From an uncultured Burkholderiales bacterium (lineage in GTDB: Bacteria > Pseudomonadota > Gammaproteobacteria > Burkholderiales > Burkholderiaceae_C): 64,000 nt of DNA. This document shows, one piece after another, positions 11,423 through 19,880 of the stretch. The stretch's first letter is position 1; every line of letters begins with the position of its first letter. The position numbers were made by a program, and so were the translations under genes. The stretch lies in contig CAIZHQ010000026.1 of the NCBI GenBank assembly GCA_903932865.1, positions 62,001 to 126,000 of the forward strand, read 5' to 3'. The notes under the pieces are model-generated. The model did no database searches, was not told the DNA's origin, and was given only the letters and a program-made list of their open reading frames with translations.

Positions 11423-11731
11423 ATGACACCCACACACGTTCCCGAGCAATTTGCACACACCATGGGCTGCACGGCTTCCGAGCTGATCAGCTGGCTGCCG
11501 CGCTCATTGCCGCATGCCCAGTTGATGGTGGACGCGGCGCTGGGATGCGGCGTAGCCAGCTGGCCCGAGGGCACGCTGCGTTTGCAGTGGTCACCCTTGC
11601 CCGATCGCTGCATCGCGCTGCTGCGCATTCCGCAGTTGCAGGTGTACTTTGCGTTTGAAGGGCTGGACGATGCGGCGCATTACGCACGGCAAAAATTCTG
11701 TGACCTTCACACCCACCGAGGAGGCGATTAA
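11423..11731 (+). CDS. Conserved hypothetical protein, 102 residues
   Basis: I do not recognise a named family. The frame is open further upstream, but ATG 11423 (MTPTHVPEQFAH) is the first start beyond the gor promoter region and gives a compact 102-residue protein. Features are a central hydrophobic helix region (SELISWLPRSLPHAQLM), a WSPLPDRCIALLRIPQLQVYF segment of likely beta strands, and a basic/histidine-rich C-terminus. Only three bases separate its stop from the next ATG, so it is probably co-translated with the dehalogenase. No signal peptide or membrane segment is evident. Confidence 0.6.
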   Translation: MTPTHVPEQFAHTMGCTASELISWLPRSLPHAQLMVDAALGCGVASWPEGTLRLQWSPLPDRCIALLRIPQLQVYFAFEGLDDAAHYARQKFCDLHTHRGGD

Positions 11732-11734
11732 GCC

Positions 11735-12424
11735 ATGGCCATTCAACTGGTTGTCTTCGATGCTTACGGCACGCTGTTCGATGTTTATTCGATTGGCGCT
11801 TTGGCTGAAAAGCTTTACCCTGGCCAGGGCGCAGCGCTGTCGGTGCTGTGGCGCGACAAGCAAATCGAGTACACGCGGCTGATCTCGCTGAGCGACCCCG
11901 ATCCAAAAGGCAGTCGGCATTACCAATCGTTTTGGGATCTCACACGCGCTTCGCTGCGCTATGCGCTGGCGCGTTTGAGCCTGGTGCACACCCACGCGGA
12001 TGAAGACGCGCTGATGGCGCAATACGCCCAGCTTTCACCCTTCCCAGAAAACCTGGGCGTGCTGCAAGCCTTGCGCCAGCGCGGCGTGGCCACGGCCATT
12101 TTGTCGAACGGCAGCCCCGAGATGCTGCAATCGGCCGTACACAGTGCGGGCATGAGCGAGTTGCTCGATGCCGTGTTGTCGGTGAACAGCGTGCGCCAAT
12201 TCAAGACCACGCCCACGGGCTACCAAATCGTGACCGACCACTTTGGCTTTGCACCCGCCGAAGTGCTGTTTGTCTCGAGCAACGCCTGGGACGCGCTGGG
12301 CGCCACTTGGTTTGGCTTCACCACACTGTGGGTCAACCGCCAGGGCCTGCCGCCTGAAACCATTGGCCCTGCGCCTCACCACACCGGGCGCGATTTGACG
12401 GCGGTGCTCCAGGTCTTGGGCTGA
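11735..12424 (+). CDS. Haloacid dehalogenase, type II (HAD superfamily)
   Basis: HAD-family hydrolase of 229 residues, the size of L-2-haloacid dehalogenases, which replace the halogen of a 2-haloacid with hydroxyl through an aspartyl ester. The nucleophile motif is VVFDAYGTLFDVYS near the N-terminus. Motif II appears as ATAILSNGSPEML, and motif III/IV as FKTTPTGYQIVTDHFG with VLFVSSNAWDALGA. These match the type II subgroup (SNG and SSNxWDxxGA). Natural substrates of such chromosomal copies are often not halogenated, so the activity is inferred. It follows the small hypothetical gene after three bases. Confidence 0.85.
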   Translation: MAIQLVVFDAYGTLFDVYSIGALAEKLYPGQGAALSVLWRDKQIEYTRLISLSDPDPKGSRHYQSFWDLTRASLRYALARLSLVHTHADEDALMAQYAQLSPFPENLGVLQALRQRGVATAILSNGSPEMLQSAVHSAGMSELLDAVLSVNSVRQFKTTPTGYQIVTDHFGFAPAEVLFVSSNAWDALGATWFGFTTLWVNRQGLPPETIGPAPHHTGRDLTAVLQVLG

Positions 12425-12446
12425 TACAGCAGCACGGCCTGGCACA

Positions 12447-12488
12447 TGTCACCCGGAATATGTCACCTGGCACTTGTCAGCCTACGGC
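12447..12488. repeat. Three 14-base direct repeats upstream of the binding-protein gene
   Basis: Units starting at 12447, 12461 and 12475 read TGTCACCCGGAATA, TGTCACCTGGCACT and TGTCAGCCTACGGC. The TGTCA core is exact in all three and the period is exactly 14 bases. They lie about 60-100 bases before the ATG at 12545, ahead of an AT-rich TTTTTAAAATAG that could be a -10 region. They may be regulator half-sites; chance is not excluded. Confidence 0.45.
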
Positions 12489-12544
12489 ACGGCTCGCGTT
12501 TTTAAAATAGGCCGCCACTTTCCAGTCCATTTTTCGCTCAAACC

Positions 12545-13297
12545 ATGAACACTCCCTCTGCAGCCTCTTTGGCCGATCAGCTCGCACCCCAAGGCGTTTT
12601 GCGCGTGGCCATCAACCTGGGCAACCCCGTGCTCGCCGGGCTCGACGCCGCAGGCGAGCCCTCAGGCATTTCGGCCGATCTGTCGCGCAAACTGGCGGCC
12701 CAGCTGGGCCTGGGCATTGAATGGCGGGTGTTCAAGAAAGCCGACGACTCGGTGCAGTGCGTGCGCGCCGACGAAGCCGACATCGGCTTTTTTGCCATCG
12801 ACCCGGTGCGCGGCGAGGGCCTGCATTTTTCACCGCCCTATGTGCAAATTGAAGGGGCCTACATGGTGCGCAACGACTCGCCCCTGCAAAGCAACGACGA
12901 AGTCGACCAAGCCGGCCACCGCGTGACGGTGGGTGCAGGCAGCGCTTACGACTTGTTTTTGACCCGCCACCTGAAACACGCCCCCATCGTTCGCGCTCCC
13001 AGCTCCCCAGCCGTGGTCGACCTGTTCCTTGCGCAGCAACTTGAAGTGGCTGCAGGCGTCAAGCAGCAACTGCAGGCCGACGCTCAACGCCTTTCCGGCG
13101 TGCGTCTGCTGCCGGGCCGCTTCATGGTCATCCACCAGGCCATGGGCATGCCCACGCAGCGCAGCGAGCCAGCGCGGCAATTTTTGAACGGTTTTGTGGA
13201 AGACGCCAAGCAAACGGGCTGGGTGGCCGAGGCCTTTGTGCGGCACCAGATCCAGGGTGCGGCTGTGGCCCCGCCGGGCTATCCCGCACACGACTGA
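12545..13297 (+). CDS. Extracellular solute-binding protein family 3-like (amino-acid type), no signal peptide
   Basis: Predicted ligand-binding protein of 250 residues resembling polar amino-acid ABC binding proteins (SBP_bac_3): GVLRVAINLGNPVLAG near the start, then DLSRKLAAQLGLGIEWRVF, a DIGFFAIDPVRGEGLHFSPPY hinge region and a C-terminal FVEDAKQTGWVAEAF helix. No signal peptide is visible; the first residues MNTPSAASLADQL are polar. It therefore may act in the cytoplasm as a ligand-sensing or enzymatic relative rather than a transporter subunit. No ABC permease or ATPase adjoins it. It stands at the left end of a catabolic region. Confidence 0.75.
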   Translation: MNTPSAASLADQLAPQGVLRVAINLGNPVLAGLDAAGEPSGISADLSRKLAAQLGLGIEWRVFKKADDSVQCVRADEADIGFFAIDPVRGEGLHFSPPYVQIEGAYMVRNDSPLQSNDEVDQAGHRVTVGAGSAYDLFLTRHLKHAPIVRAPSSPAVVDLFLAQQLEVAAGVKQQLQADAQRLSGVRLLPGRFMVIHQAMGMPTQRSEPARQFLNGFVEDAKQTGWVAEAFVRHQIQGAAVAPPGYPAHD

Positions 13298-13360
13298 TCA
13301 TCGTCAGGTCCGGTGATAAATTGGGGTTTGATCTTTCAACCCACCCCAAGAGACAACCCG

Positions 13361-13936
13361 ATGACCTCCCCAAAAATAGACCGCCTGCCCGAAATGCCGC
13401 GTGAACACATGACCGACGCCCAACGTGCGGCGGTGGACGAACTGGTCAGCGGGCCCAGAGGCAAACTCTCCGGCCCCTTTGTGCCTTTGATGCGCAGCCC
13501 CGAGCTGATGCGCCGCTTGCAAAAAGTGGGGGAATACCTGCGCTACGACAACACCGTGGGTTTGCACAACTCGGAATTTGCGGTGCTGGTGGTGGCGCGC
13601 CACTGGTCACAGCCGGTGGAGTGGCACATCCACAAACCCATCGCCATGAAAGCCGGCGTGAGCGAGGAAACTTGTGACGCCCTTGCCGAAGGCCGCCGCC
13701 CGCCAAACATGACGACCGAAGAAACCGTGGTGTACGACTTTTTGCAAGAGCTGCTGCACAACCAGTCGGTGAGCGACGTGACCTGGGCGGCTGCACAAAA
13801 AATGTTTGGCGACCAGGGCGTGATCGACATGACGGCGCACTGCGGCTACTACAGCTTGCTCGCCATGGTGATGAACACCACGCGCCGCGAGCTGCCAGAC
13901 AACGCCGCGCCGGGCATTGCGCCGTTTCCCCACTGA
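13361..13936 (+). CDS. Carboxymuconolactone decarboxylase family protein
   Basis: AhpD/CMD-fold protein of 191 residues. The ATG at 13361 (MTSPKIDRLPEM) was chosen over an upstream GTG at 13313. The family core is visible as FVPLMRSPELMRRLQKVGEYLRY, FAVLVVARHWSQPVEWHIH and GVSEETCDALAEGRRP. The paired CxxC of the peroxidase AhpD is absent, so it is more like a decarboxylase or an uncharacterised CMD protein. Such genes often accompany aromatic or cyclic-acid degradation, which fits the hydrolase-rich neighbourhood. Function beyond the family is not known. Confidence 0.8.
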   Translation: MTSPKIDRLPEMPREHMTDAQRAAVDELVSGPRGKLSGPFVPLMRSPELMRRLQKVGEYLRYDNTVGLHNSEFAVLVVARHWSQPVEWHIHKPIAMKAGVSEETCDALAEGRRPPNMTTEETVVYDFLQELLHNQSVSDVTWAAAQKMFGDQGVIDMTAHCGYYSLLAMVMNTTRRELPDNAAPGIAPFPH

Positions 13937-13963
13937 AGGCCGGAACGAGGCTTCGGAGCACGC

Positions 13964-14458
13964 TCAACCAAAGGCGTTGAGCGTTTGCCCCCCTGCCTGC
14001 ACCGGGTGCGCGTGCACCAGCACCACCGCCATCACACAGGTTTCGGTGCCCCGGTTGATCCAGTTGTGCACCGTGCCGCGCTGCACCATGACGTCGCCCG
14101 CCTTCAGGTGGACTTCCTCGCCAGACTCCAGCTCCATGTCGATTTCGCCGGACATGACCACGATGTAATCCACCGAATCGGTGCGGTGCACGCGCTGCTG
14201 CACACCGGGATGGAAGTCGAGGATGCGGAACACAGTGCCGTTCTCGATGACCGAAAATTTGCCCTCACGCCGGCCTGCATCCACCTGGCCGTTGTTGTTG
14301 GCGGGGTTGGTGTCGGTGGTCCATAGGTTGCACACAAAACCATTGGGGCGGCCTTGCCGGTAATGGCTGCAGACTTCGTCAATCTGGACGATGGCTTTGC
14401 CTTGGTCATCGTGACCGGTGACGACGCGGCGAATGGACGGGTTGATCGGGTTGGTCAT
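13964..14458 (-). CDS. Cupin domain protein
   Basis: Single-domain cupin of 164 residues. Cupin motif 1 is HPGVQQRVHRTDSVDYIVVM near residue 90 and motif 2 is GDVMVQRGTVHNWINRG near 125, with histidines and acidic residues suited to binding a metal. The start ATG 14458 has a strong AAGGAG ribosome site. It begins a run of minus-strand genes' 3' end: hydrolase, amidase, deacetylase and Bug protein lie upstream in the same direction with small gaps, so all are probably one operon transcribed from the 18.7 kb promoter region. Enzyme or sensor role not determinable. Confidence 0.82.
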   Translation of the reverse strand: MTNPINPSIRRVVTGHDDQGKAIVQIDEVCSHYRQGRPNGFVCNLWTTDTNPANNNGQVDAGRREGKFSVIENGTVFRILDFHPGVQQRVHRTDSVDYIVVMSGEIDMELESGEEVHLKAGDVMVQRGTVHNWINRGTETCVMAVVLVHAHPVQAGGQTLNAFG

Positions 14459-14482
14459 TCAATGGGCTCCTTGGAAATCGGT

Positions 14483-15331
14483 TCAGTGGCCATCATGGCC
14501 CACGCGGCGCAGAAAATCGGTCATGGCTGTCGCCAGGGTTTCTTCGTGCGGGGTCCAAGCCGAAAACGGCAAAGCGGGCACGTCTTCGTCCACCACCGGC
14601 AGCTCGAACAGTTCGCAGCCGGGGATCAGGACCGCCGCTTCGCGGCCATGGCGGGACACATGGGTTTTGTCGTTGCCGGGCACCAGCCAGGTGGGCACAC
14701 GGATGGCCTGCAGGGCCTCAGTCGTCATGCCCAGCACCGGCGCGCGCGGGCCTTGCAAAAAAATCTGAAGCCAGTGACGCATGACAGCTGTGTATTGCTG
14801 GGGGTCCATGGCCATCAGGCGGCCCTGGTTACCAGGGTCGGCGGCAATCAGTTCTTGGTAATAGGGCGTGGCACACACGGCGGCCATGCCGCCTTGCTCG
14901 GCCGCACGGATGAACTGGCCGTAATAGTTCTCGGGCAAGCGGCCCGCGGTGAAAGCGCCGCCCGTGATGCGCAGTAGCAGCAAGCCACGCACCACGTCTG
15001 GGTGATGCAAGCTGGTCAACAAGGCCAGCCGCGCCCCCGAAGAGCCGCCGCCAAAAAATGCAGGCACCGCGTTCAGGTGCTGCATCAACTGCACCCAGTC
15101 GTCGGCCCAGATGTCTTCTTCGCCCCGCTCGCCTTCGATCAACACCTGCGAAGCCCCGGTGTTGCGCCGATCGTGCAGCACCACCCGAAAACCCCGGGCC
15201 GCGATGCGGCGGGCCAAGGGCAAAAACTCGGCACCGCTGCGACGGCCACCCGACACCAGCGCCAGCCAAGGGCCTTGCTCGCCCACAACTTCGTAATGCA
15301 GGCGCACGCCTTCGGTGTTGACAAAGTCCAT
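14483..15331 (-). CDS. Alpha/beta-fold hydrolase
   Basis: Serine hydrolase of 282 residues. The N-terminal part shows LHYEVVGEQGPWLALVSGG, an oxyanion region, and HDRRNTGAS. The nucleophile elbow is GGGSSGARLALL with the catalytic serine near residue 100. The C-terminal segment VPTWLVPGNDKTHVSRHGR would carry the acid and histidine. It lies 24 bases before the cupin gene and 3 bases after the amidase, in one operon. It probably cleaves an ester or C-C bond of an intermediate made by the neighbouring amidase and deacetylase-like enzyme, an inference from context. Confidence 0.85.
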   Translation of the reverse strand: MDFVNTEGVRLHYEVVGEQGPWLALVSGGRRSGAEFLPLARRIAARGFRVVLHDRRNTGASQVLIEGERGEEDIWADDWVQLMQHLNAVPAFFGGGSSGARLALLTSLHHPDVVRGLLLLRITGGAFTAGRLPENYYGQFIRAAEQGGMAAVCATPYYQELIAADPGNQGRLMAMDPQQYTAVMRHWLQIFLQGPRAPVLGMTTEALQAIRVPTWLVPGNDKTHVSRHGREAAVLIPGCELFELPVVDEDVPALPFSAWTPHEETLATAMTDFLRRVGHDGH

Positions 15332-15334
15332 GGC

Positions 15335-16759
15335 TCAATCCAGCAACACGGGCAAGCGCCAACCGATGGCCGATGCCACTGCATGGGCCACCAGCAACAA
15401 ATGGCCCTCACCGTGCATGGCCGCGCCGATTTGCAAAGCCATGGGCAAGCCCTGGGTCGACACGCCCATGGGGCAAGTCAAGGCAGGGTGCCCGGTCAGG
15501 CTGAACAACCGGTTGCAGGCACTGCGCTGCCCGGTGGGGTTGGCCATCAAGGCTTGCAGCGTTTCGGGCAAAGCTTCGCGCCCTGGCCACATCAACACAT
15601 CCACCTGTTCAGACAGCAAAACGCTGATTTGCTGTTGCCAAACGTCGGCCTGAACGCGGGCGGCGTGGTAGCTGTTCAAACTCAGCTGCGCTGCACCCGC
15701 CAATTTTTGGCACAGGCCCTGTCCCAACTGGTCCGGGTGGTCGCGCCAAATGTGCTGCAGTTGTTGAAAGGCTTCGTAAGCAATCAGGGTGTTGGCCGCC
15801 TGCACCACGGCGGGTTGCGGTGGCCAATCTGGTGTTTCCACCGTCACCACTTGGGCGCCTTCAGCCTGCAGTGTTTTCAATGTTTCGTCAAAGCAAGCCT
15901 GGATTTGCGGATCGTGCGTGGCCTGGCCGTTCTCGGCGTTGCGCCACAAGCCCTCAGGCACGCCGATGCGCAGACCCCGAAGCACCGAACGCTGCACATC
16001 GGCGGTGCAGGCGTTGGCCACATCGCTGCCGTGCCAGGCGTCCCAGATCAGGGCCTGGTCCAGCGCGGTGCGCGTCAAAAATCCGGCCACGTCCAGGCTG
16101 GGGGCCAAGGCGATCACGCCCGACACAGGGTAAGCATGGCGTGTGGGTTTGAGGCCCACCACACCACAAGCGGCCGCTGGGTGGCGTATCGAGCCGCCGG
16201 TGTCGGTGCCGGTGGCCGCCAGGCACAAACCTGCTGCCACTGCCGCCCCCGAGCCGCTGCTGGAACTGCCGGGCATGTGCGCCAGATGCCAAGGGTTGCG
16301 CGCAGGCGGAAACAAGTCATCTTCTGCGGGCGAGCCAAAGGCAAATTCATGGCACGCCGTTTTACCCAAACTGATCACACCCAAACGCGCCAAACCGGTC
16401 ACCAGCGTGGCGCTGACGGTGGGCACCCAGTCGTGCAAATGCCGCGAATGCGCGGTGGTGCGCACGCCTTGCGTCAGGTACACGTCCTTGTGGGCCATGG
16501 GGATGCCATGCAAAGGCCCCCGGTATTGGCCTTGTGCGATCTCGCGGGTGGCCTGGTGCGCCGCTTGCATGGCGGCATCGAGCGTGGGTGTGACGAAGGC
16601 ATTGACTTGCCCATCGAGTCGCTCGATGCGGTCGATGTACGCCTGCACCAAGTGCACCGGCGTGATCGTCTGCTGACGAATCAGGGCACTGGTTTGCGCC
16701 AGCGACAAGGCGTGCAGCGGCGTGTCAGCGGACGGCGTCAAGGGCGTCTGACGGGTCAT
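15335..16759 (-). CDS. Amidase (amidase signature family)
   Basis: Ser-cisSer-Lys amidohydrolase of 474 residues. The catalytic lysine lies in PMAHKDVYLTQGVRTTAHS and the glycine-rich signature GSSSSGSGAAVAAGL with downstream DTGGSIRHPAAACGVVGLKPT holds the cis-serine and nucleophile serine. Length is normal for the family. Substrates range from amides to carbamoyl compounds and the sequence alone does not tell which. Three bases separate it from the deacetylase-like gene upstream and three from the hydrolase downstream, so the enzymes likely act in one pathway. No signal peptide, so cytoplasmic. Confidence 0.92.
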   Translation of the reverse strand: MTRQTPLTPSADTPLHALSLAQTSALIRQQTITPVHLVQAYIDRIERLDGQVNAFVTPTLDAAMQAAHQATREIAQGQYRGPLHGIPMAHKDVYLTQGVRTTAHSRHLHDWVPTVSATLVTGLARLGVISLGKTACHEFAFGSPAEDDLFPPARNPWHLAHMPGSSSSGSGAAVAAGLCLAATGTDTGGSIRHPAAACGVVGLKPTRHAYPVSGVIALAPSLDVAGFLTRTALDQALIWDAWHGSDVANACTADVQRSVLRGLRIGVPEGLWRNAENGQATHDPQIQACFDETLKTLQAEGAQVVTVETPDWPPQPAVVQAANTLIAYEAFQQLQHIWRDHPDQLGQGLCQKLAGAAQLSLNSYHAARVQADVWQQQISVLLSEQVDVLMWPGREALPETLQALMANPTGQRSACNRLFSLTGHPALTCPMGVSTQGLPMALQIGAAMHGEGHLLLVAHAVASAIGWRLPVLLD

Positions 16760-16762
16760 GCC

Positions 16763-17671
16763 TCAAGGCGCTGGCAGTGGGCTGGCTTGCCGAAACCATT
16801 GGCTGATTTCAGCGCCATTCCAGAAAACCACGCCAGGCTGGCTGGCCAAAAACTCCAGCATCATTTCAAAGTACTCGATGCGATGTGCAGCACCCGAAAT
16901 GTAAGGATGCACGCCAAACGCCATGATGCGGGCGCTGTGCGCCGACTCGGCATACAGACGCTTGAACGCGTCTTGGGTGCGCAGCAGCATCGCGTCCGAA
17001 CGCTCGTGCGAGGTGAGCATGATGTTGATGTCGTTGAGTTCGATGGTGTAGGGCACCGACACCAACGGCCCATGTTGGGTGTGCACATATTGCGGCTGGT
17101 CATCGAGCACCCAGTCGCCAAACCAGGACATGCCCAGCTCCTTGATCAGGTCTGGGGTCTCCAGCGTCTGGCTGCGACCCGGGCCCAACCAACCTTGCGG
17201 GCGCTGGCCGGTGAAGCGGGTCAGCACGTCCAGCGTCTGCTCCATCATGGCCCGCTCGTCCGGAATTTTTTGAATCGGGATTTGCTCGTAACAATGCGCC
17301 ATGAATTCCCAGCCCGCATCCAGCGCAGCTTGCGTCACGCGGGGCCGGGTTTCGCACACTTTGGCATTGATGGACAGGGTCGGTCGAATACCGGCGTTTT
17401 TGAAAGCGTCCATGAGACGCCACACCCCCACCCGCATGCCGTATTCATGCCAGGTCCAGTTGGGCACATCGGGCACCGGCGCTTGCCCGCCGGGCGGTGG
17501 CGAAACCATGCGCGGCATGGGGCGCGCAATGTCCCATTCTTCGATGTTGACCACTGGCCAAACCACCAGCTGCACGCCTTCGGGCAAGCGCAGTGGTGGC
17601 CTGTCGACGATGGCCGAAAACGGCAATCGGTCTTGGGGACGCAACACCCCGTTGTTCATCTCAAAGCTCAT
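16763..17671 (-). CDS. Polysaccharide deacetylase / PuuE allantoinase-like CE4 hydrolase
   Basis: CE4 (NodB-fold) metal hydrolase of 302 residues, lacking a signal peptide. I chose ATG 17671 (MSFEMNNGV) because it overlaps the stop of the upstream Bug gene (ATGA); a longer frame upstream reads through that gene. The segments YGMRVGVWRLMDAF, WEFMAHCYEQIPIQ, GWLGPGRSQTLETPDLI and FGVHPYISGAAHR resemble the cytoplasmic PuuE/allantoinase-like group, which opens cyclic ureides, rather than secreted chitin deacetylases. With an amidase next door it suggests breakdown of a cyclic amide or imide. Substrate is inference. Confidence 0.82.
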   Translation of the reverse strand: MSFEMNNGVLRPQDRLPFSAIVDRPPLRLPEGVQLVVWPVVNIEEWDIARPMPRMVSPPPGGQAPVPDVPNWTWHEYGMRVGVWRLMDAFKNAGIRPTLSINAKVCETRPRVTQAALDAGWEFMAHCYEQIPIQKIPDERAMMEQTLDVLTRFTGQRPQGWLGPGRSQTLETPDLIKELGMSWFGDWVLDDQPQYVHTQHGPLVSVPYTIELNDINIMLTSHERSDAMLLRTQDAFKRLYAESAHSARIMAFGVHPYISGAAHRIEYFEMMLEFLASQPGVVFWNGAEISQWFRQASPLPAP

Positions 17672-18654
17672 CAGTTCACCCCACCAGGAATCGACGCAGC
17701 GATCTGCCGCAACTTGGCGGTTTCGGTGCGGATTTCTTGCACCATTTGCTCGGGCGTGCTGCCCACCAGGCTCATGCCCATGCCATTGAGTTTGCGCTGC
17801 ACGTCCGGATCGGCCAATGCGGTTTTGACCGAAGCGTTCAAACGCGCCTGGATGTCGGCAGGCAGGCCTTTGGGGGCGAAGATGCCCACCCAATAGGTCA
17901 GGTCATAACCCGTCAAGCCACCTTCGCTGAGCGTGGGCACGTCCGGGTAACGCGGGTCACGCACCGAACTGGTGGTGCCCAAGAGGCGGACCTTGCCTGC
18001 ATCAATTTGCGGTTTGGCTGCGCCATCAAAAATCACCTGGCACACCCCCGCCAGCACATCTTGCATGCCGGGGCCCGAGCCTTTGTAAGGCACATGCACC
18101 ATGTCCACCTTGGCCATGGCGTTGAACAACTCGCCCGCAAAATGCAGGCCACTGCCCATGCCGGAGGTGGCGTAATTGATCTTGCCCTTGTTTTTCGGGT
18201 CGCGGGCATAGTTCAAAAATTCCGGCAAGGTTTTGGCGGGCACCGTGGGGTTGACCACCATCAGCAAACCGTATTTGCCCACCAGCGAAATCGGCGTGAA
18301 GTCGCTCACCGGGTCATAGGACAAGGACTTTTCCACCACCGCCATGTAGGTCTTGGTGCCGTTGGTGGTCATCAGCAAGGTGTAGCCATCGGGGGCCATT
18401 TTGGTGACGGCCTCGCTGCCGATACGGCCGCCGCCGCCCGCACGGTTTTCAATGACGATGTTTTGACCCAGGTTGCGTGACATGGCTTCGGCAATGATGC
18501 GGCTGGCCTGGTCTGAAAATCCGCCCGCTGCGTAAGGCACGATGGCCTTGATGGGACGCTGTGGGTAGGTTTGCGCCTGAACAGAGGCCAAGCTGGCGCT
18601 GACCAGCAGACCGCAGCCCAGCCAAGTCAGGAGTTTGCGTTTGGATGCCGTCAT
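17671..18654 (-). CDS. Bug-family TTT substrate-binding protein (first gene of the amidase operon)
   Basis: Periplasmic tripartite-tricarboxylate transporter binding protein of 327 residues. A signal peptide (about residues 1-27, LLTWLGCGLLVSASLASVQA) precedes the family hallmarks YPQRPIKAIVPYAAGGFSDQ, ENRAGGGGRIGSEAV and PDGYTLLMTT, and HVPYKGSGPGMQDVLAG. It is the first gene of the minus-strand operon and overlaps the deacetylase-like gene by one base. No TctA/TctB membrane genes are nearby; orphan Bug proteins are typical of Burkholderiales. The substrate is presumably what the downstream hydrolases degrade. Confidence 0.92.
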   Translation of the reverse strand: MTASKRKLLTWLGCGLLVSASLASVQAQTYPQRPIKAIVPYAAGGFSDQASRIIAEAMSRNLGQNIVIENRAGGGGRIGSEAVTKMAPDGYTLLMTTNGTKTYMAVVEKSLSYDPVSDFTPISLVGKYGLLMVVNPTVPAKTLPEFLNYARDPKNKGKINYATSGMGSGLHFAGELFNAMAKVDMVHVPYKGSGPGMQDVLAGVCQVIFDGAAKPQIDAGKVRLLGTTSSVRDPRYPDVPTLSEGGLTGYDLTYWVGIFAPKGLPADIQARLNASVKTALADPDVQRKLNGMGMSLVGSTPEQMVQEIRTETAKLRQIAASIPGGVN

Positions 18655-18812
18655 TGGAATGACCCCTTTCAGTTGTCTCGTGGTGGATTCGATGTTTCAG
18701 GGCCATTTGCGACCCCGTGCTGCACAACAAGAAAAACAGTATGCGTGCCGGTTTTTGCCTTGGCAATCGGGTGTTCCCGCCTTGACGCTCGCAACAGGGC
18801 CAGTCGCTTCAA

Positions 18813-18831
18813 TATTCCGAATCATGGAATA
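18813..18831. promoter_or_regulatory. Candidate IclR-family operator (6-7-6 inverted repeat)
   Basis: TATTCC (18813-18818) and GGAATA (18826-18831) form a perfect inverted repeat with a seven-base spacer, in the 236-base divergent region between the Bug/amidase operon and the IclR gene. IclR-type regulators often bind palindromes of this size beside their own gene. No binding evidence exists here; position and symmetry are the support. Confidence 0.45.
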
Positions 18832-18891
18832 CTTTGTCTTTTTGACCCACCGACGACACCCCGGCGCTCAGCGGTTGAGCCCCTCGATACC

Positions 18892-19734
18892 ATGAACCCT
18901 TCCCCGAAAAACGAAGGCGCGCAAAGCATCGCACGCGCCGCCTTGCTGCTGCGAACCTTGTCGACTTTCGGCTCGCAGGGCGCGGCACTCATGCAAATCA
19001 GCACCCTGACCCAATTGCCCAAGGCCACCGTGCACCGCATCCTCTCGGCCATGCTGGAAGAACACCTGGTTGAGCGCCCCTGGGGCACACGCCACTACCG
19101 GCTCGGCCCGGAGGTTTATGCCTTGGGCATGTCGGTCCTGGACGTGCACGACATCAAAAGCATTGCCCAGCCATCGTTTGAACGTTTGGCTGAGGCCACG
19201 GGCGAAACGGTGTACCTGGGGATACGCTGTGGCTACGATGCCGTGTGCTTGGACAAGCGTCAGGGCCACCTGCCGCAAAACGCCGAAATCCTGCAGGTGC
19301 ACAACCGCTGGCCCATGGGCATCGGCTCTTTCAGTCTGGCGATCCTGTCATTTTTGCCCGACAACGAGATCGCCGACATCCTGGCCTTCCACCGCCTGCG
19401 CAGCGGCCCGGACAAGGCCTTCAGCAAAATGGCCAGTGGTATTCAAAAGACACGCAAAAACGGCTACGCCCTGACCAAAACCCGTTCCGGACGCGGCATT
19501 TCGGGCATTGCCGTGCCCGTTTTTGACCGGCGCCGCTACCCGATTGCCTCCTTGTGCGCCGTGTCCACGCTCGAGCGCATGACGGGCAGCTACCTCAGCG
19601 ACCTGGCCACCACCCTGACCCACGAGGCCGACATCATGTCGGCGCAATACGAGTTGGCCCGCATGAACCCCACGCAGGCCGAAACCTGGCGCACGGCCAT
19701 CAAGGACCCGCAAAGTCCGCGCATCGCATTCTGA
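18892..19734 (+). CDS. IclR family transcriptional regulator
   Basis: DNA-binding regulator of 280 residues. The N-terminal winged helix-turn-helix is at about residues 12-70 (SIARAALLLRTLSTFGSQGA, LMQISTLTQLPKATVHRIL). The C-terminal IclR effector domain includes LAEATGETVYLGIRCGYDAVCL and GRGISGIAVPVFDRR. The ATG at 18892 sits just before the HTH; the frame remains open far upstream but that part is not family-like. It is divergent from the Bug/amidase operon and upstream of a second Bug/monooxygenase operon, so it may control both, probably in response to the catabolic substrate. Confidence 0.9.
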   Translation: MNPSPKNEGAQSIARAALLLRTLSTFGSQGAALMQISTLTQLPKATVHRILSAMLEEHLVERPWGTRHYRLGPEVYALGMSVLDVHDIKSIAQPSFERLAEATGETVYLGIRCGYDAVCLDKRQGHLPQNAEILQVHNRWPMGIGSFSLAILSFLPDNEIADILAFHRLRSGPDKAFSKMASGIQKTRKNGYALTKTRSGRGISGIAVPVFDRRRYPIASLCAVSTLERMTGSYLSDLATTLTHEADIMSAQYELARMNPTQAETWRTAIKDPQSPRIAF

Positions 19735-19880
19735 ATGCGAGCGGCTTCACCCTTGCCCACAACGCAGCTGGCGCATCCACCGGCACAGGTCTGCAATTCC
19801 ACCAGTTGGAATTTTGAGCTTGGTCAATTCACACGGCCCTCCTAGAATCTTGCCACGATAACCAACGATGGAGACTGTTT

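Noticed and set aside
15002..17896. Very long open frame (964 codons) on the plus strand across the hydrolase, amidase and deacetylase genes
   Set aside because: It is antisense to three well-supported genes, with composition typical of a shadow frame.
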